Positions 33,792 through 42,133 are shown, numbered from the stretch's first letter. The stretch is DNA of 51,175 nt from Planomonospora parontospora (GCA_014647935.1 BMQD01000030.1:1-51175); one strand, 5' to 3'. Numbers and translations are program-made. The notes: generated by a model not told the origin, from the sequence alone.

Positions 33792-34337
33792 TCAGAGCGG
33801 CCGGTAGGTCAGGTCCATGACGCCTGTGGCGAAGGTGGCGGATCGGAGCAGCTTCAGGGGCACCCGGTCGGCGCCTTCGGGGAAGAGCCGGAGGCCGGTG
33901 CCGAGCACGACCGGGTGGACCAGGAGACGGAGCTCGTCGATGAGCCCGGCCTTCAGCAGGGCGCGGGTCAGGGTGATGCTGCCGGACAGGTTGATGTTCC
34001 CGCCCGGTCGGTTCTTGGCCTCGGTCAGCGCGGTGACGACGTCGCCGTCCAGCACCGTCGAGTTCGCCCAGGCCGCCCCGTCCAAGGTGGCCGAGACGAC
34101 CATCTTGGGCAGGCCGTTGATCCGGTCGGCGAGCGCGCCGGTCTGGTGGGGCCAGACCGCGGCGAACGTCTCGTAGGTCACCCGGCCCAGCAGCAGGGTG
34201 TCGGCCTCCTCGTGCATCGCGCCGACCGCCGCGTTCATCTCCTCGTTCAGATACGGGAAGTGCCAGGTCTCCGGCGCCTCCACGACCCCGTCCAGAGAGA
34301 CGAACAGTCCGGACACGATCTTTCGTTTCGCTCTCAT
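33792..34337 (-). CDS. RibD C-terminal/dihydrofolate reductase-like protein
   Basis: A 181-residue protein of the dihydrofolate reductase superfamily (RibD_C). Typical motifs are VSLDGVVEAPETW at the start, LLLGRVTYETFAAVW in the NADPH region and INLSGSITLTRALLKAGLIDELRLLVHPVVLG. These stand-alone proteins are common in actinobacteria as reductases of unknown substrate. ATG at 34337. Divergent from the LysR gene at 34455, which probably regulates it together with the hydrolase. Confidence 0.88.
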   Translation of the reverse strand: MRAKRKIVSGLFVSLDGVVEAPETWHFPYLNEEMNAAVGAMHEEADTLLLGRVTYETFAAVWPHQTGALADRINGLPKMVVSATLDGAAWANSTVLDGDVVTALTEAKNRPGGNINLSGSITLTRALLKAGLIDELRLLVHPVVLGTGLRLFPEGADRVPLKLLRSATFATGVMDLTYRPL

Positions 34338-34454
34338 TTCGCTGCTTTCGTTAGCATGTGTCGCTGGTCCCCAACGATGGCGTGCCAGGCTGACCTGCAT
34401 CAACGTGTGATCAGCGAAGCGGCGGTTAGCCGGACTCAACGATCGGAGGGCACG

Positions 34455-35345
34455 ATGCTGGAGCGGCAGGAGACCCAGATCTTCCTGACACTCGCCGACG
34501 AGCTGCACTTCGGCCGTACGGCCGAGCGTCTGCGGCTCACTCCGGGACGTGTCAGCCAGACGATCAAGAAGGTGGAACGGCTGGTCGGCGCGCCGCTGTT
34601 CGAGCGGACCAGCCGCCGTGTCCGGCTCACGCCGCTCGGCGCCCGGCTGGCCGACGACCTGAGGCCGCATGTGAAGGGCATCGAGGACGCGTTCCAGCGG
34701 GCGGTCGACACTGGACGGGGCGTCACCGGCGTGCTGCGGGTGGGATTCCTCGGTGCCCTCGCCGGCCAGCTCCTGCTCAAGTCCGTCGGTGTGTTCGCCG
34801 CCCGTCACCCCGACTGCGAAGTGCACATCCACGAGACGCAGTGGCACGACACCGTCTCCCGGCTCTTCGACGGCGACGTCGACGTCCAGATCACCGACAT
34901 CCTGTTCGCCGCCCAACCGGGCCTCACCTCGGGCCCGGTCCTGGTGGCCGAGCCGCGCCTGCTGGCCGTCCCGGCCGGCCACGCCTTCGCCGGAAAGGAC
35001 GCGGTACCGGTGGCGGTGCTCGCCGACCACCCGGTGATCCAGGTGCCGGTGGACATCCCGCGGAGATTCCAGTCCGACCGGACTCCGTCGCGTACCGGGG
35101 ACGGACTGCCCGTCCCCCAAGGCCCGCGGGCGACCAGCTTCGGTGAGGCCCTCGCCCTCATCGCCGCCGGTCAGGGAGTCTTCCCCGTCGGCGAGCACGC
35201 CGCCCGCTTCTATCCTCGCCCCGACATCGCCTACGTCCCGCTCCAGGACGCCCCGCCCATCCAGTGGGGTCCCATCTGGCTCACCACCAACACCAGCGGC
35301 CGCGTCCGCGAGTTCGTCCGGGCCGCGACCGACGCGGCCCGGTGA
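34455..35345 (+). CDS. LysR-family regulator (divergent from RibD-like reductase)
   Basis: A 296-residue LysR protein: helix-turn-helix ETQIFLTLADELHFGRTAERLRLTPGRVSQTIKKVERLVGAPLF, then a two-lobed ligand domain. GGAGGG precedes the ATG. The 117-bp divergent gap fits control of the RibD-like/hydrolase pair. It is about as long as the LysR at 35364-36257 and has a very similar DNA-binding domain (ELHFGRTA shared), so the two are convergent paralogues. Confidence 0.9.
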   Translation: MLERQETQIFLTLADELHFGRTAERLRLTPGRVSQTIKKVERLVGAPLFERTSRRVRLTPLGARLADDLRPHVKGIEDAFQRAVDTGRGVTGVLRVGFLGALAGQLLLKSVGVFAARHPDCEVHIHETQWHDTVSRLFDGDVDVQITDILFAAQPGLTSGPVLVAEPRLLAVPAGHAFAGKDAVPVAVLADHPVIQVPVDIPRRFQSDRTPSRTGDGLPVPQGPRATSFGEALALIAAGQGVFPVGEHAARFYPRPDIAYVPLQDAPPIQWGPIWLTTNTSGRVREFVRAATDAAR

Positions 35346-35363
35346 ATCCCGAAGCGGCGCGGG

Positions 35364-36257
35364 TCAGCTCCCTGACGGGAGGGAGCCGAGGTCGCGGATG
35401 ACATCGGCGAGGGAGCGGATCAGTTCGTTCTCCGCCTCGCTGCGCCACACCGGCGCGTACGGCAGCGGGCCGATGTCGTGGACCGGCAGGTAGACGATGT
35501 CCGGCCGTACCCAGTAGCGGGACATGTGGGCGGGGAAGAGGGTGACGGTCTCGGCCAGGCTGGTGTAGGTGATGATCTCTTCGGTGTCGTGCACCACGGG
35601 GCCGCGTTCGATCGGGCGGCCGCGGCGGCTCTGGCGTGGAACATAGGCGTCGAACCAGTAGTCGGGCCCGGTTCCGGGGCGGGGATGCTGGAAATCGGCG
35701 ACCATCTCCAGCGAGAGCGACGTGCGCCGGGCGAGCTCGTGGTCGGCGGCAACGGCCAGTACCCGGGGGTCGGCGAACAGGACCGGCCCCACCGTGAGGT
35801 CGGGCTCCTCGACGGGCAGCCAGCAGATCAGGACGTCGATGTCCCCGCGGCGCAGCACGGTGAAGGCGTCGCTGAACCGTGCGCGCTGGATGCGCAGCCG
35901 CCACTGCGGGTGCCGGAGGTGGAAGGCGTCCCAGTAGGGGCGCAGGTCGTGGAGGTTGGCGGGGAGCAGGCCGACGCGCAACGTGCCGGTGATGCCCCGG
36001 CCGGTCAGCTGGGCGCGCTGCACGCTCTCCCGCAGCCCGGCGTGCAATGGCCGGAGGTCGTCGCGGAGCTGACGGCCGATGGACGTCAGCCGGACCAGGC
36101 GATTGGTGCGCTCGAACAGCGGGGCGCCGATGAGCCGCTCCTGCTTCTGGATCGCCTGGGTGACGCGGGCCGGTGACAGGCGCAGCCGAGTGGCGGTGCG
36201 GCCGAAGTGCAGTTCTTCGGCCAGGGTCAGGAAGATCTCGATGTCGCGCAGTTCCAC
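35364..36257 (-). CDS. LysR-family regulator, second paralogue
   Basis: A 297-residue LysR protein starting (GTG) MELRDIEIFLTLAEELHFGRTATRLRLSPARVTQAIQKQERLIGAPLF. The ligand domain contains VGLLPANLHDL and GDIDVLICWLPVEEP. It is convergent with the other LysR gene (18 bp between stops) and divergent from the LuxR-type regulator across 303 bp. Its target may be the downstream accessory block or its own promoter; the sequence alone does not decide. Confidence 0.9.
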   Translation of the reverse strand: MELRDIEIFLTLAEELHFGRTATRLRLSPARVTQAIQKQERLIGAPLFERTNRLVRLTSIGRQLRDDLRPLHAGLRESVQRAQLTGRGITGTLRVGLLPANLHDLRPYWDAFHLRHPQWRLRIQRARFSDAFTVLRRGDIDVLICWLPVEEPDLTVGPVLFADPRVLAVAADHELARRTSLSLEMVADFQHPRPGTGPDYWFDAYVPRQSRRGRPIERGPVVHDTEEIITYTSLAETVTLFPAHMSRYWVRPDIVYLPVHDIGPLPYAPVWRSEAENELIRSLADVIRDLGSLPSGS

Positions 36258-36560
36258 GCCTGACCTGATCCGTTAGCTCCCACTGAATGTGATCTTTCGG
36301 AATTCACCGTTGTTCCGGGTGTCAACCGTACTTGATACTCGAAACGCATGGATCAGTCGTTCGATGCAGTGCGAATGGACCTCCTTGCCTCCGGTGCCGG
36401 GCGCTGATGACGGCTCGGCGACACCGGCACAGGATGCCGGAAGTGATCAGGGCTGCTCGGAGCCGGTGACGCGGGTCGGCGCGCGCAGGCCGGTGACCCG
36501 CGGCGCCGATAGGGGACCGGCCGGGGGATCGGTGCGGCACGGCGTCCTTGGAAGGTGACG
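36258..36560. other. 303-bp intergenic region without a convincing gene
   Basis: The left half is AT-richer, with TTGATA (36331-36336) and TTTCGGAATTC (36295-36305), and is a plausible control region for the LysR gene. The right half is GC-rich with repeated GGTGAC and GACCGG elements. A short open frame (36289-36558) lacks protein-like features. No terminator is needed because the flanking genes diverge. Confidence 0.6.
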
Positions 36561-37490
36561 ATGACCCTGATCAGCCTGGGGCTGACCACCCAGCAGGAGC
36601 GGCTCTACCGCTACCTGCTCCGCGAGCCTCGTTCTGACGTGGAGCGCGCCGCCGCCGACCTGTGCATGCCGGATGCCCGCGCGGTGCTCGCCGAGCTCGA
36701 AGCCCTCGGCCTGGTCGATGACCTGCCGGCCGTACTCCCCCCGGCCGCCGCCGTGAACCTGCTGGTACGGCGGCGCATGTCGCAGACCCAGCGCCAGCTC
36801 GCCGAACTGGGCCTGGCCTGGGACGTGCTCACCGAACTGTCGGAGGAACACCGCAGCGGCCGGCCCGTGCAACTGGTGGAACGCCTGCCGGACGGGCCGG
36901 CGGTCACCCGCCGCATGCACATTCTGATGAACGAGGATCCCGGCGAATTCGCCCACCTGAAGGACCGCGCGTTCTACGCGGAGACCGGCCACGCCACTCC
37001 GGCCTTCACGGGCTTCCTCGCCCGCGGGCTGCGCAGCCGCACCCTCTTCTCCGTCCGCACCCTGGACGACCCCGCCCAGGAGCCCTACGCCCGGAGCATG
37101 GGCGCCCTGGGCGATCTGCACCGGGTCACCACCGAGCCGATCCGGCACCTGGCCATCGTCAACCGCGCCGTCGCCTTCGTCCAGGCCGACCCGGCGGACC
37201 CGAAGGCCGGCGCCCTGCAGATCCGCCAGCCCGGCGTGGTGGCCACGCTCTCCGATGTCTTCGACGGCATGTGGGAACGCGCCCGCGACCTGGACGATCT
37301 GTCCCTGTCCCCGATCGAGCAGCAGGTCCTGCACGCCCTCACCCGCCACGACACCGACGAGGCCGCCGCACGCTCGCTCGCCGTCTCCGTCCGCAAGTTC
37401 CGCGCCCACGTCGCCGACCTGATGGCCCGCCTGGGCGCCGCCACCCGCTTCCAGGCCGCCCTGCTGGCGAAGGAACGCGGCTGGCTGTGA
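36561..37490 (+). CDS. LuxR-type regulator with TrmB-like N-terminal winged helix
   Basis: A 309-residue regulator. An N-terminal TrmB-like segment (TTQQERLYRYLLREPRSDVERAAADLCMPDARAVLAELEALGLVDD) is followed by a central ~170-residue sensory region and a C-terminal LuxR helix-turn-helix (LSPIEQQVLHALTRHDTDEAAARSLAVSVRKFRAHVADLMARLGAATRFQAALLA). ATG at 36561 with GGAAGG at 5 nt; a GTG at 36555 is also in frame. It lies directly before the four-gene coupled operon, and a 12-bp palindrome separates them. No response-regulator receiver domain is present. Confidence 0.83.
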   Translation: MTLISLGLTTQQERLYRYLLREPRSDVERAAADLCMPDARAVLAELEALGLVDDLPAVLPPAAAVNLLVRRRMSQTQRQLAELGLAWDVLTELSEEHRSGRPVQLVERLPDGPAVTRRMHILMNEDPGEFAHLKDRAFYAETGHATPAFTGFLARGLRSRTLFSVRTLDDPAQEPYARSMGALGDLHRVTTEPIRHLAIVNRAVAFVQADPADPKAGALQIRQPGVVATLSDVFDGMWERARDLDDLSLSPIEQQVLHALTRHDTDEAAARSLAVSVRKFRAHVADLMARLGAATRFQAALLAKERGWL

Positions 37491-37520
37491 GGTCCGGGTG
37501 CAGCTTCCTGCACCCGGACC
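37491..37520. promoter_or_regulatory. Perfect 12-bp palindrome after the LuxR-type gene
   Basis: GGTCCGGGTGCA (37491-37502) and its exact complement (37509-37520) flank a 6-nt loop, starting 1 nt after the regulator's stop. TGCAxCTTC occurs at both 37499-37507 and 37521-37529. It could terminate the regulator gene, but it also lies about 50 bp before the next operon in operator position. Confidence 0.6.
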
Positions 37521-37571
37521 TGCAACTTCTCCGTCTCCCCCCGCGACGCCGGAGCGCGGCAGGCTGACCGC

Positions 37572-37976
37572 ATGGATCGATTCGACGTCATCGACGTCTG
37601 CACCCGGATGGCCTGGCACGCCGACCAGCGCGAGTGGGACGAGCTGGCCGGGGTGTTCGCCGACAAGGTGACCCTCGACTACACCAGCCTCAACGGCGGC
37701 GAGCCCGCCGTCCTCGCCCCGGCACAGATCATCGAGGGCTGGCGGAACGCGCTGGGCGCCTACAAGACCACCCAGCACCTGCTCGGCAACCACCTGGTCG
37801 CCGTCGACGGCGGCACCGCGGTGTGCACCGCCTCCTTCCAGGCCACCCACCGCGGACCCGACGACACCCTGTGGACGCTGGGCGGCACCTACCGCTTCGA
37901 CCTGGTGGCCACCGGCGCCGGCTGGCGCATCACCGGCGTCGTGATGACCGCGGCCTGGAGCGACGGCGTCCGATGA
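37572..37976 (+). CDS. SnoaL-like (NTF2-fold) protein, cytoplasmic
   Basis: A 134-residue NTF2-fold protein: DVIDVCTRMAWHADQREWDELAGVFADKVTLDYTSLNGG at the N-terminus, then HLLGNHLVAVDGGTAVCTASFQATHRG. SnoaL_4-like proteins include polyketide cyclases and small dehydratases, but most are uncharacterised. The stop overlaps the next start by ATGA (37973-37976), so the two are translationally coupled. It is the first gene of the four-gene unit. Confidence 0.85.
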   Translation: MDRFDVIDVCTRMAWHADQREWDELAGVFADKVTLDYTSLNGGEPAVLAPAQIIEGWRNALGAYKTTQHLLGNHLVAVDGGTAVCTASFQATHRGPDDTLWTLGGTYRFDLVATGAGWRITGVVMTAAWSDGVR

Positions 37977-38434
37977 GGAGGCTCGCCATCGCGGGGGCGG
38001 CGGCGGCCGTACTGGTCGTCGCCGGCGTGGCGGCCGCGGCCGGCGGCGGCGGCGGCCTCCTGCACGCGACGGCCGACGACGCCGTCCACTCCACGCCCTC
38101 CCCGGCCGCCCCGCGCGGGCCGCTGGACCCGGCGGCGCAACGCTATCTGGACGCGGTGGCGGCCGGGGACGCCGCCGCGCTCGCAGCGGCCTTCGCCCCC
38201 GACGCGCTGGTCATCGACGTCGGCCGGGAGATCCGCGGCCGGGACGCGATCCGGCGGTGGGCCGAGAACGAGGTCATCGGCGGTGTCTACACGCTGCTGG
38301 AGCACACCCCCCGTGCGGACGGGGTCACCATGCTGGTCCGCTTCCAGCCCGGGGGCTCGGACGGCTTCCGCGCCCACTACCACTTCGACATCACCGGCGG
38401 ATCGATCACCAAAGCCACTCTGGAGTACGCATGA
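37973..38434 (+). CDS. SnoaL-like (NTF2-fold) protein with signal peptide
   Basis: A 153-residue protein with an N-terminal signal peptide or anchor (RRLAIAGAAAAVLVVAGVAAAAGGG) followed by a SnoaL domain (RYLDAVAAGDAAALAAAFAPDALVIDVGREIRGRDAIRRWAENEVIG). It is the exported partner of the preceding cytoplasmic SnoaL protein; pairs with different locations are unusual. ATG at 37973 overlaps the upstream stop, and its own stop overlaps the next ATG. Confidence 0.8.
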   Translation: MRRLAIAGAAAAVLVVAGVAAAAGGGGGLLHATADDAVHSTPSPAAPRGPLDPAAQRYLDAVAAGDAAALAAAFAPDALVIDVGREIRGRDAIRRWAENEVIGGVYTLLEHTPRADGVTMLVRFQPGGSDGFRAHYHFDITGGSITKATLEYA

Positions 38435-39309
38435 ACAAGATCACATTCGACGGCGGGGGCGCGACCCTGACCGGCAACCTGTTCCTTCCCGAGGGAGTGG
38501 AGCGGGCGCCCGGCGTGGTCGTGGCGGGCACCTGGACCAGCGTCAAGGAGCTGATGGCCGACCGTTACGCCCAGCGCCTTGCCGAACGCGGTTACGCCGC
38601 CCTGTCGTTCGACTTCACCGGCTTCGGTGAGTCCGAGGGTGAGCCGCGGGACGTGGAGAACCCCGCACGCAAGGTGCGCGACATCCACCACGCGGTCGGC
38701 TTCCTGGCCGCGCACCCGAAGGTCGACGGCGACCGGCTGGGTGCGCTGGGCATCTGCGCCGCGGCGATGTACATGGCCGACAACGCCGCTCGCGACCCCC
38801 GGGTGAAGTCCCTGGCGCTGGTGGCGCCGTGGCTGCACGACGCCGCCATCTGCGAGAGCGCCTACGGGGGCGCGGAGGCGGTGGCTGAGAAGATCAAGAC
38901 CGGGAGGGAAGCGCGCTCCCGCTACGACGAGACCGGCGAGATCGACTACGTGCCGGTCGTCAGCGCCACCGACCCGCACGCCGCCATGCCGTACGACATC
39001 GACTTCTACCTCAACCCCGCCCGGGGCGGCATCCCCGCCTGGCCCAACCGGTTCGCCGTCATGGCCTGGCCGGACTGGCTCACCTACGACTCCATCGCCC
39101 TGGCCCCGCAGATCACCCAGCCCACCCTGCTCGTGCACAGCGAGGACGCCGCCATCCCCGACGGTGCGCGCCGCTTCCACGCCGGACTGGCCGGGCCCGG
39201 GGACATCCTCTGGACCCGGGGCACCCAGTTCGACTTCTACGACACCGAACCCCAGGTGACGGTGGCGGTCGACACCGTGGCCGCGCACTTCGGCAGGACG
39301 CTGCGGTGA
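38431..39309 (+). CDS. Alpha/beta hydrolase with cysteine at the nucleophile elbow
   Basis: A 292-residue hydrolase of the YcjY/dienelactone hydrolase-like group. The nucleophile elbow reads LGICAAAMY, placing Cys109 where serine is usual, as in dienelactone hydrolase. Other features are SFDFTGFGESEG and a C-terminal VHSEDAAIPDGARRF. Translation is coupled at both ends (ATGA with the SnoaL gene, GTGA with the NmrA-like gene). Substrate unknown; the SnoaL and NmrA neighbours suggest processing of a small aromatic or polyketide-like compound. Confidence 0.83.
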   Translation: MNKITFDGGGATLTGNLFLPEGVERAPGVVVAGTWTSVKELMADRYAQRLAERGYAALSFDFTGFGESEGEPRDVENPARKVRDIHHAVGFLAAHPKVDGDRLGALGICAAAMYMADNAARDPRVKSLALVAPWLHDAAICESAYGGAEAVAEKIKTGREARSRYDETGEIDYVPVVSATDPHAAMPYDIDFYLNPARGGIPAWPNRFAVMAWPDWLTYDSIALAPQITQPTLLVHSEDAAIPDGARRFHAGLAGPGDILWTRGTQFDFYDTEPQVTVAVDTVAAHFGRTLR

Positions 39310-40142
39310 TCCTCGTCACCGGAGCCACCGGAAACGTCGGCGGCGAAGTCGTCCAGGCCCTCGTCCGCGCGGGAGAACCGGTGCGCGCGCTGGTGCGCGC
39401 CCCCGCCGACCTGCCGGTCGAGCAGGCCGTCGGAGACCTCGACCGGCCCGGCTCGCTGGCCGCGGCCCTCGACGGCGTACGCGGGGTGTTCCTGCTGCCC
39501 GGCTACCGCGACATGCCCGGCCTGCTCGCCCGGCTGCGGCAGGCGGGGGCGGAACGGGTGGTGCTGCTGTCCAGCCCGGCCGCGGTGTCCGCCGACACCC
39601 GCAACGCCGTCTCGCAGTACATGATCCGCTCGGAGACGGCGGTGCGCGAGTCGGGGCTCGCCTGGACGCTCCTGCGGCCCAACGCGTTCATGTCCAACGC
39701 ACTGCGCTGGCTGCCGCAGCTGCGTGCGGGCGACGTCGTCGCGGACGCCTTCGGCGACGTGCCGATCGCCTCCACCGACCCCTACGACATCGCCGCCGTG
39801 GCCGTCCGTGCCCTGCTCGACCCCGGACACGACGGACGGGTCCACCCGCTCAGCGGGCCCGAACGGCTGCTGCCGGCGCAGCGGCTGGCCGTACTGGCCG
39901 ACGTGCTCGGCCGCGACCTGCGCTTCCGCGCCCTGTCGGATGAGGAGGCCAGGGCCGACATGGCCGGGCGGGTGCCGGAGGAGTACATCCGGGCCTTCTT
40001 CAGCTTCTACAGCGACGGGACCCTGGACGAGTCCCGGATCCATCCCACCGTGGAGGAGGTGACCGGGACGCCGCCGCGCACCTTCCGCCAGTGGGCCCTC
40101 GCCCATCGCGAGGCCTTCGCAGGGGATGCGGACGCGGGGTAG
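39306..40142 (+). CDS. NmrA-like NAD(P)-binding protein
   Basis: A 278-residue atypical SDR/NmrA-family protein with the N-terminal Rossmann motif MILVTGATGNVGGEVVQALVRAG. It lacks the YxxxK of classical SDRs but keeps VVLLSSPAAVS and LRPNAFMSNAL, as in quinone reductase-like NmrA proteins. GTG start at 39306 overlaps the hydrolase stop. It may act as a redox sensor or as an NAD(P)H-quinone reductase. Last gene of the coupled unit. Confidence 0.87.
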   Translation: MILVTGATGNVGGEVVQALVRAGEPVRALVRAPADLPVEQAVGDLDRPGSLAAALDGVRGVFLLPGYRDMPGLLARLRQAGAERVVLLSSPAAVSADTRNAVSQYMIRSETAVRESGLAWTLLRPNAFMSNALRWLPQLRAGDVVADAFGDVPIASTDPYDIAAVAVRALLDPGHDGRVHPLSGPERLLPAQRLAVLADVLGRDLRFRALSDEEARADMAGRVPEEYIRAFFSFYSDGTLDESRIHPTVEEVTGTPPRTFRQWALAHREAFAGDADAG

Positions 40143-40176
40143 GACACGATGCCCGGCCGGAAAAGTGCCGGACGCC

Positions 40177-40206
40177 TTGACCTTGTCATTGGCGTCATGG
40201 TCTGAA
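40177..40206 (+). promoter_or_regulatory. MerR-type promoter and operator of the SDR-merR pair
   Basis: TTGACC (40177-40182) is the -35. A dyad GACCTTGTC-N6-GTCATGGTC (40179-40202, 7 of 9 matching half-site bases) lies over the spacer, and TCTGAA (40201-40206) is the candidate -10 at about 18 bp. This long-spacer, spacer-centred dyad architecture is typical for MerR regulators, and the merR gene is the second gene of the transcript. Confidence 0.65.
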
Positions 40207-40216
40207 GATCTCCCGC

Positions 40217-40969
40217 ATGGACAGCTCATTTCAGGACATGGTGGTCATCGTCACCGGAGCCGGCACGGGCATCGGCCGTGCGACGGCGCGGATGTTCGCA
40301 GGCGAAGGCGCGCAGGTGGTGGCGGTGGGCCGCAGAGCGGAGCCGCTGGCGGAGACCGCGACCGGCTATGACGGCATCCATCCGATGATCGCCGACGTCA
40401 CCGCCGAGGACGCCGCGGAGGAGATCGTGCGCGGCGTCATGGAGTCACACGGCCGATTGGACGTGCTGGTCAACAACGCGGGCATCGTGCGCAGCGCGGC
40501 GCTCGGGATGCTGACCCGGGACTTGATCGAAACGCAGCTGGCGACGAACCTGGTCGCGCCGACGCTGCTGGCGCAGGCCGCGCTGCCTGCGCTGGAGATC
40601 CACGGCGGCGTGATCGTGAACGTGAGCACATCGGTCGGGCAGCGTGCCTGGCCGGGCAACTCGGTGTACGCGGCGACGAAGGCCGCCCTGGAACTGCTCA
40701 CCCGCAGCTGGGCGGTGGAGTTGGCGCCCCGCGGGGTCCGGGTGGTCGCGGTGGCACCCGGCGGGATCGACACCCCGATCGGTGAGCACCAAGGGCTGTC
40801 GCCTGAACGGATGACCGAGGTCAGGGAGTGGCAGACGGCCCGCACACCGCTGGGACGGATCGGTCGCCCTGAGGAGGTGGCATGGGCGATCACGCAACTC
40901 GCCTCGCCGCAGGCCTCGTTCGTCACGGGAGCGGTGCTCCCGGTGGACGGCGGAGCCGTGGTCGCGTGA
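40217..40969 (+). CDS. Short-chain dehydrogenase/reductase
   Basis: A 250-residue classical SDR: cofactor motif VTGAGTGIGRATARM, NNAG at about residue 91, catalytic Ser in NVSTSVGQ and the YAATK motif (Tyr/Lys in YAATKAALELL), and VAPGGIDTPI. It uses NAD(H) or NADP(H), but the charge pattern after the first strand (VGRRAE) favours NADP(H). The preceding 24-bp dyad fits regulation by the MerR protein encoded immediately downstream, whose upstream GTG overlaps this gene's stop. Confidence 0.93.
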   Translation: MDSSFQDMVVIVTGAGTGIGRATARMFAGEGAQVVAVGRRAEPLAETATGYDGIHPMIADVTAEDAAEEIVRGVMESHGRLDVLVNNAGIVRSAALGMLTRDLIETQLATNLVAPTLLAQAALPALEIHGGVIVNVSTSVGQRAWPGNSVYAATKAALELLTRSWAVELAPRGVRVVAVAPGGIDTPIGEHQGLSPERMTEVREWQTARTPLGRIGRPEEVAWAITQLASPQASFVTGAVLPVDGGAVVA

Positions 40970-40995
40970 TAGGACTGGCGGCGGAGGTGAGGGCG

Positions 40996-41367
40996 GTGCG
41001 TATCGGCGAGCTGGCGCAGGCGACGGGCACGACCGCGCGTGCGCTTCGGCACTACGAGGACGAGGGGTTGATCAGCTCCAGGCGGGCGTCCAACGGCTAC
41101 CGGATCTACGACGAGGACATGGTGGTGCGGGTCCGCAACATCCGCCGTCTGCTGGCCGCCGGTCTCACCCTGGAAGACGTCCGGGCGTTCCTGCCGTGCC
41201 TGGACGGTGACGTGGCGGCCGCGCCGCCCTCGGCCAGGGGCATTCAGATCGCGCTGGATCGCCTTGCCGTCCTCGACGAGCGCATCGCCGTCCAGATCGA
41301 GGCACGCGACCGGTTGGCGGCGACACTGCGCCGGGTGGCCGAAGGCGAGATCCACCCGGTCGTCTGA
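40996..41367 (+). CDS. MerR-family regulator
   Basis: A 123-residue short MerR protein: MRIGELAQATGTTARALRHYEDEGLISSRRASNGYRIYDEDMVVRVRNIRRLLAAGLTLEDVRAFLPC. I chose the GTG at 40996 since it starts the canonical MRIGELA and has GGAGGTGA at 5 nt; an upstream GTG at 40966 overlaps the SDR stop. Only one cysteine (FLPC) follows the dimer helix, so a metal site of the CueR type is unlikely. It probably activates or represses its own SDR promoter in response to a small molecule. Confidence 0.87.
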   Translation: MRIGELAQATGTTARALRHYEDEGLISSRRASNGYRIYDEDMVVRVRNIRRLLAAGLTLEDVRAFLPCLDGDVAAAPPSARGIQIALDRLAVLDERIAVQIEARDRLAATLRRVAEGEIHPVV

Positions 41368-41437
41368 TCCTCGTTCCGTGTGGCCGCAGCCACCCGTCGA
41401 CGGTGGCGACGATGACGGTGGCTTCGTAGCGGGTGAC

Positions 41438-41469
41438 CACACCACCCGGTGCCTCCGCCGGGTGGCGTG
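41438..41469 (+). terminator. Candidate terminator after the merR gene
   Basis: A 12-bp stem with one mismatch (41438-41449 with 41458-41469), loop 8 nt, followed by TTCCTC. It lies 70 nt after the MerR stop. Confidence 0.5.
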
Positions 41470-41629
41470 TTCCTCATCCCCGCCGAGCGCTGCCAGGAGG
41501 TGCGAGTTGAGGTAATCGAATAACTACTGAGCGTGATATGCCCTGGTTTCCGGGTAACAGTCAGGCACCCCCTCAGCCAGTACGGCGGAGCCCAGGCCTG
41601 CCGCCCCGTCCGAGGAGGTCGCGTCGACC

Positions 41630-42040
41630 ATGAGGAGTCTCGAGAGCCGCAACGTGCCGGAGATCACCCCGGTGCCCACGGGGAAGCCGCCGGAGGCCGC
41701 GCCCGTCGCCGAGCTGAAACTCGTGATCGGCTCGGAGTCCGAGGAGACGGTCGTCACGCTGGCGGGCGGTCTCACCATGGCGACCGCCTGCCTGCTGGGG
41801 CGGGTCCTGACCGAGCTGGTGGACCAGGGGCACCGGTTCCTCGTCCTCGATGTGAGCTCGCTCGACTCCTGCGACGGCGCCGGCTGGACGCTGCTCCTGG
41901 GCATCCGCTGGCGCCTGGCCACCGTCTCGGGGCGGCTGAGGCTCGCCGGCCTGCCGCCCCGCCTGATGCGCTCGTGCCGCCAGATGGAGCTGGCCGAGGT
42001 GTTCGAGCTGGACGGGCTGACTGCGGAGCCGGTGGGCTGA
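41630..42040 (+). CDS. STAS-domain protein without the usual phosphorylatable serine
   Basis: A 136-residue protein with one STAS domain from about residue 28. The motif region reads LVLDVSSLDSCDGAGWTLLL. Aligned to anti-sigma antagonists (D-x-S-x(5)-D-S-S-G), the DSSG serines are Gly83 and Ala84, so the standard switch site is missing. It may be a constitutively active anti-sigma antagonist or a scaffold. AGGAGG lies about 11 nt before the ATG. It is alone; no anti-sigma kinase is nearby. Confidence 0.83.
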   Translation: MRSLESRNVPEITPVPTGKPPEAAPVAELKLVIGSESEETVVTLAGGLTMATACLLGRVLTELVDQGHRFLVLDVSSLDSCDGAGWTLLLGIRWRLATVSGRLRLAGLPPRLMRSCRQMELAEVFELDGLTAEPVG

Positions 42041-42133
42041 GGACCGGGACCCGGCCGCCGTGCGGGGCTCGCGCGGCCGAGGGCTCCCGCCGGTCTCCCG
42101 GCGCCGGGGCCCGCCTGCCGTACGGGGGCGCCG

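Noticed and set aside
36289-36558. An 89-codon open frame in the LysR/LuxR gap
   Set aside because: No Shine-Dalgarno, no protein-like pattern, and it lies in the expected control region.
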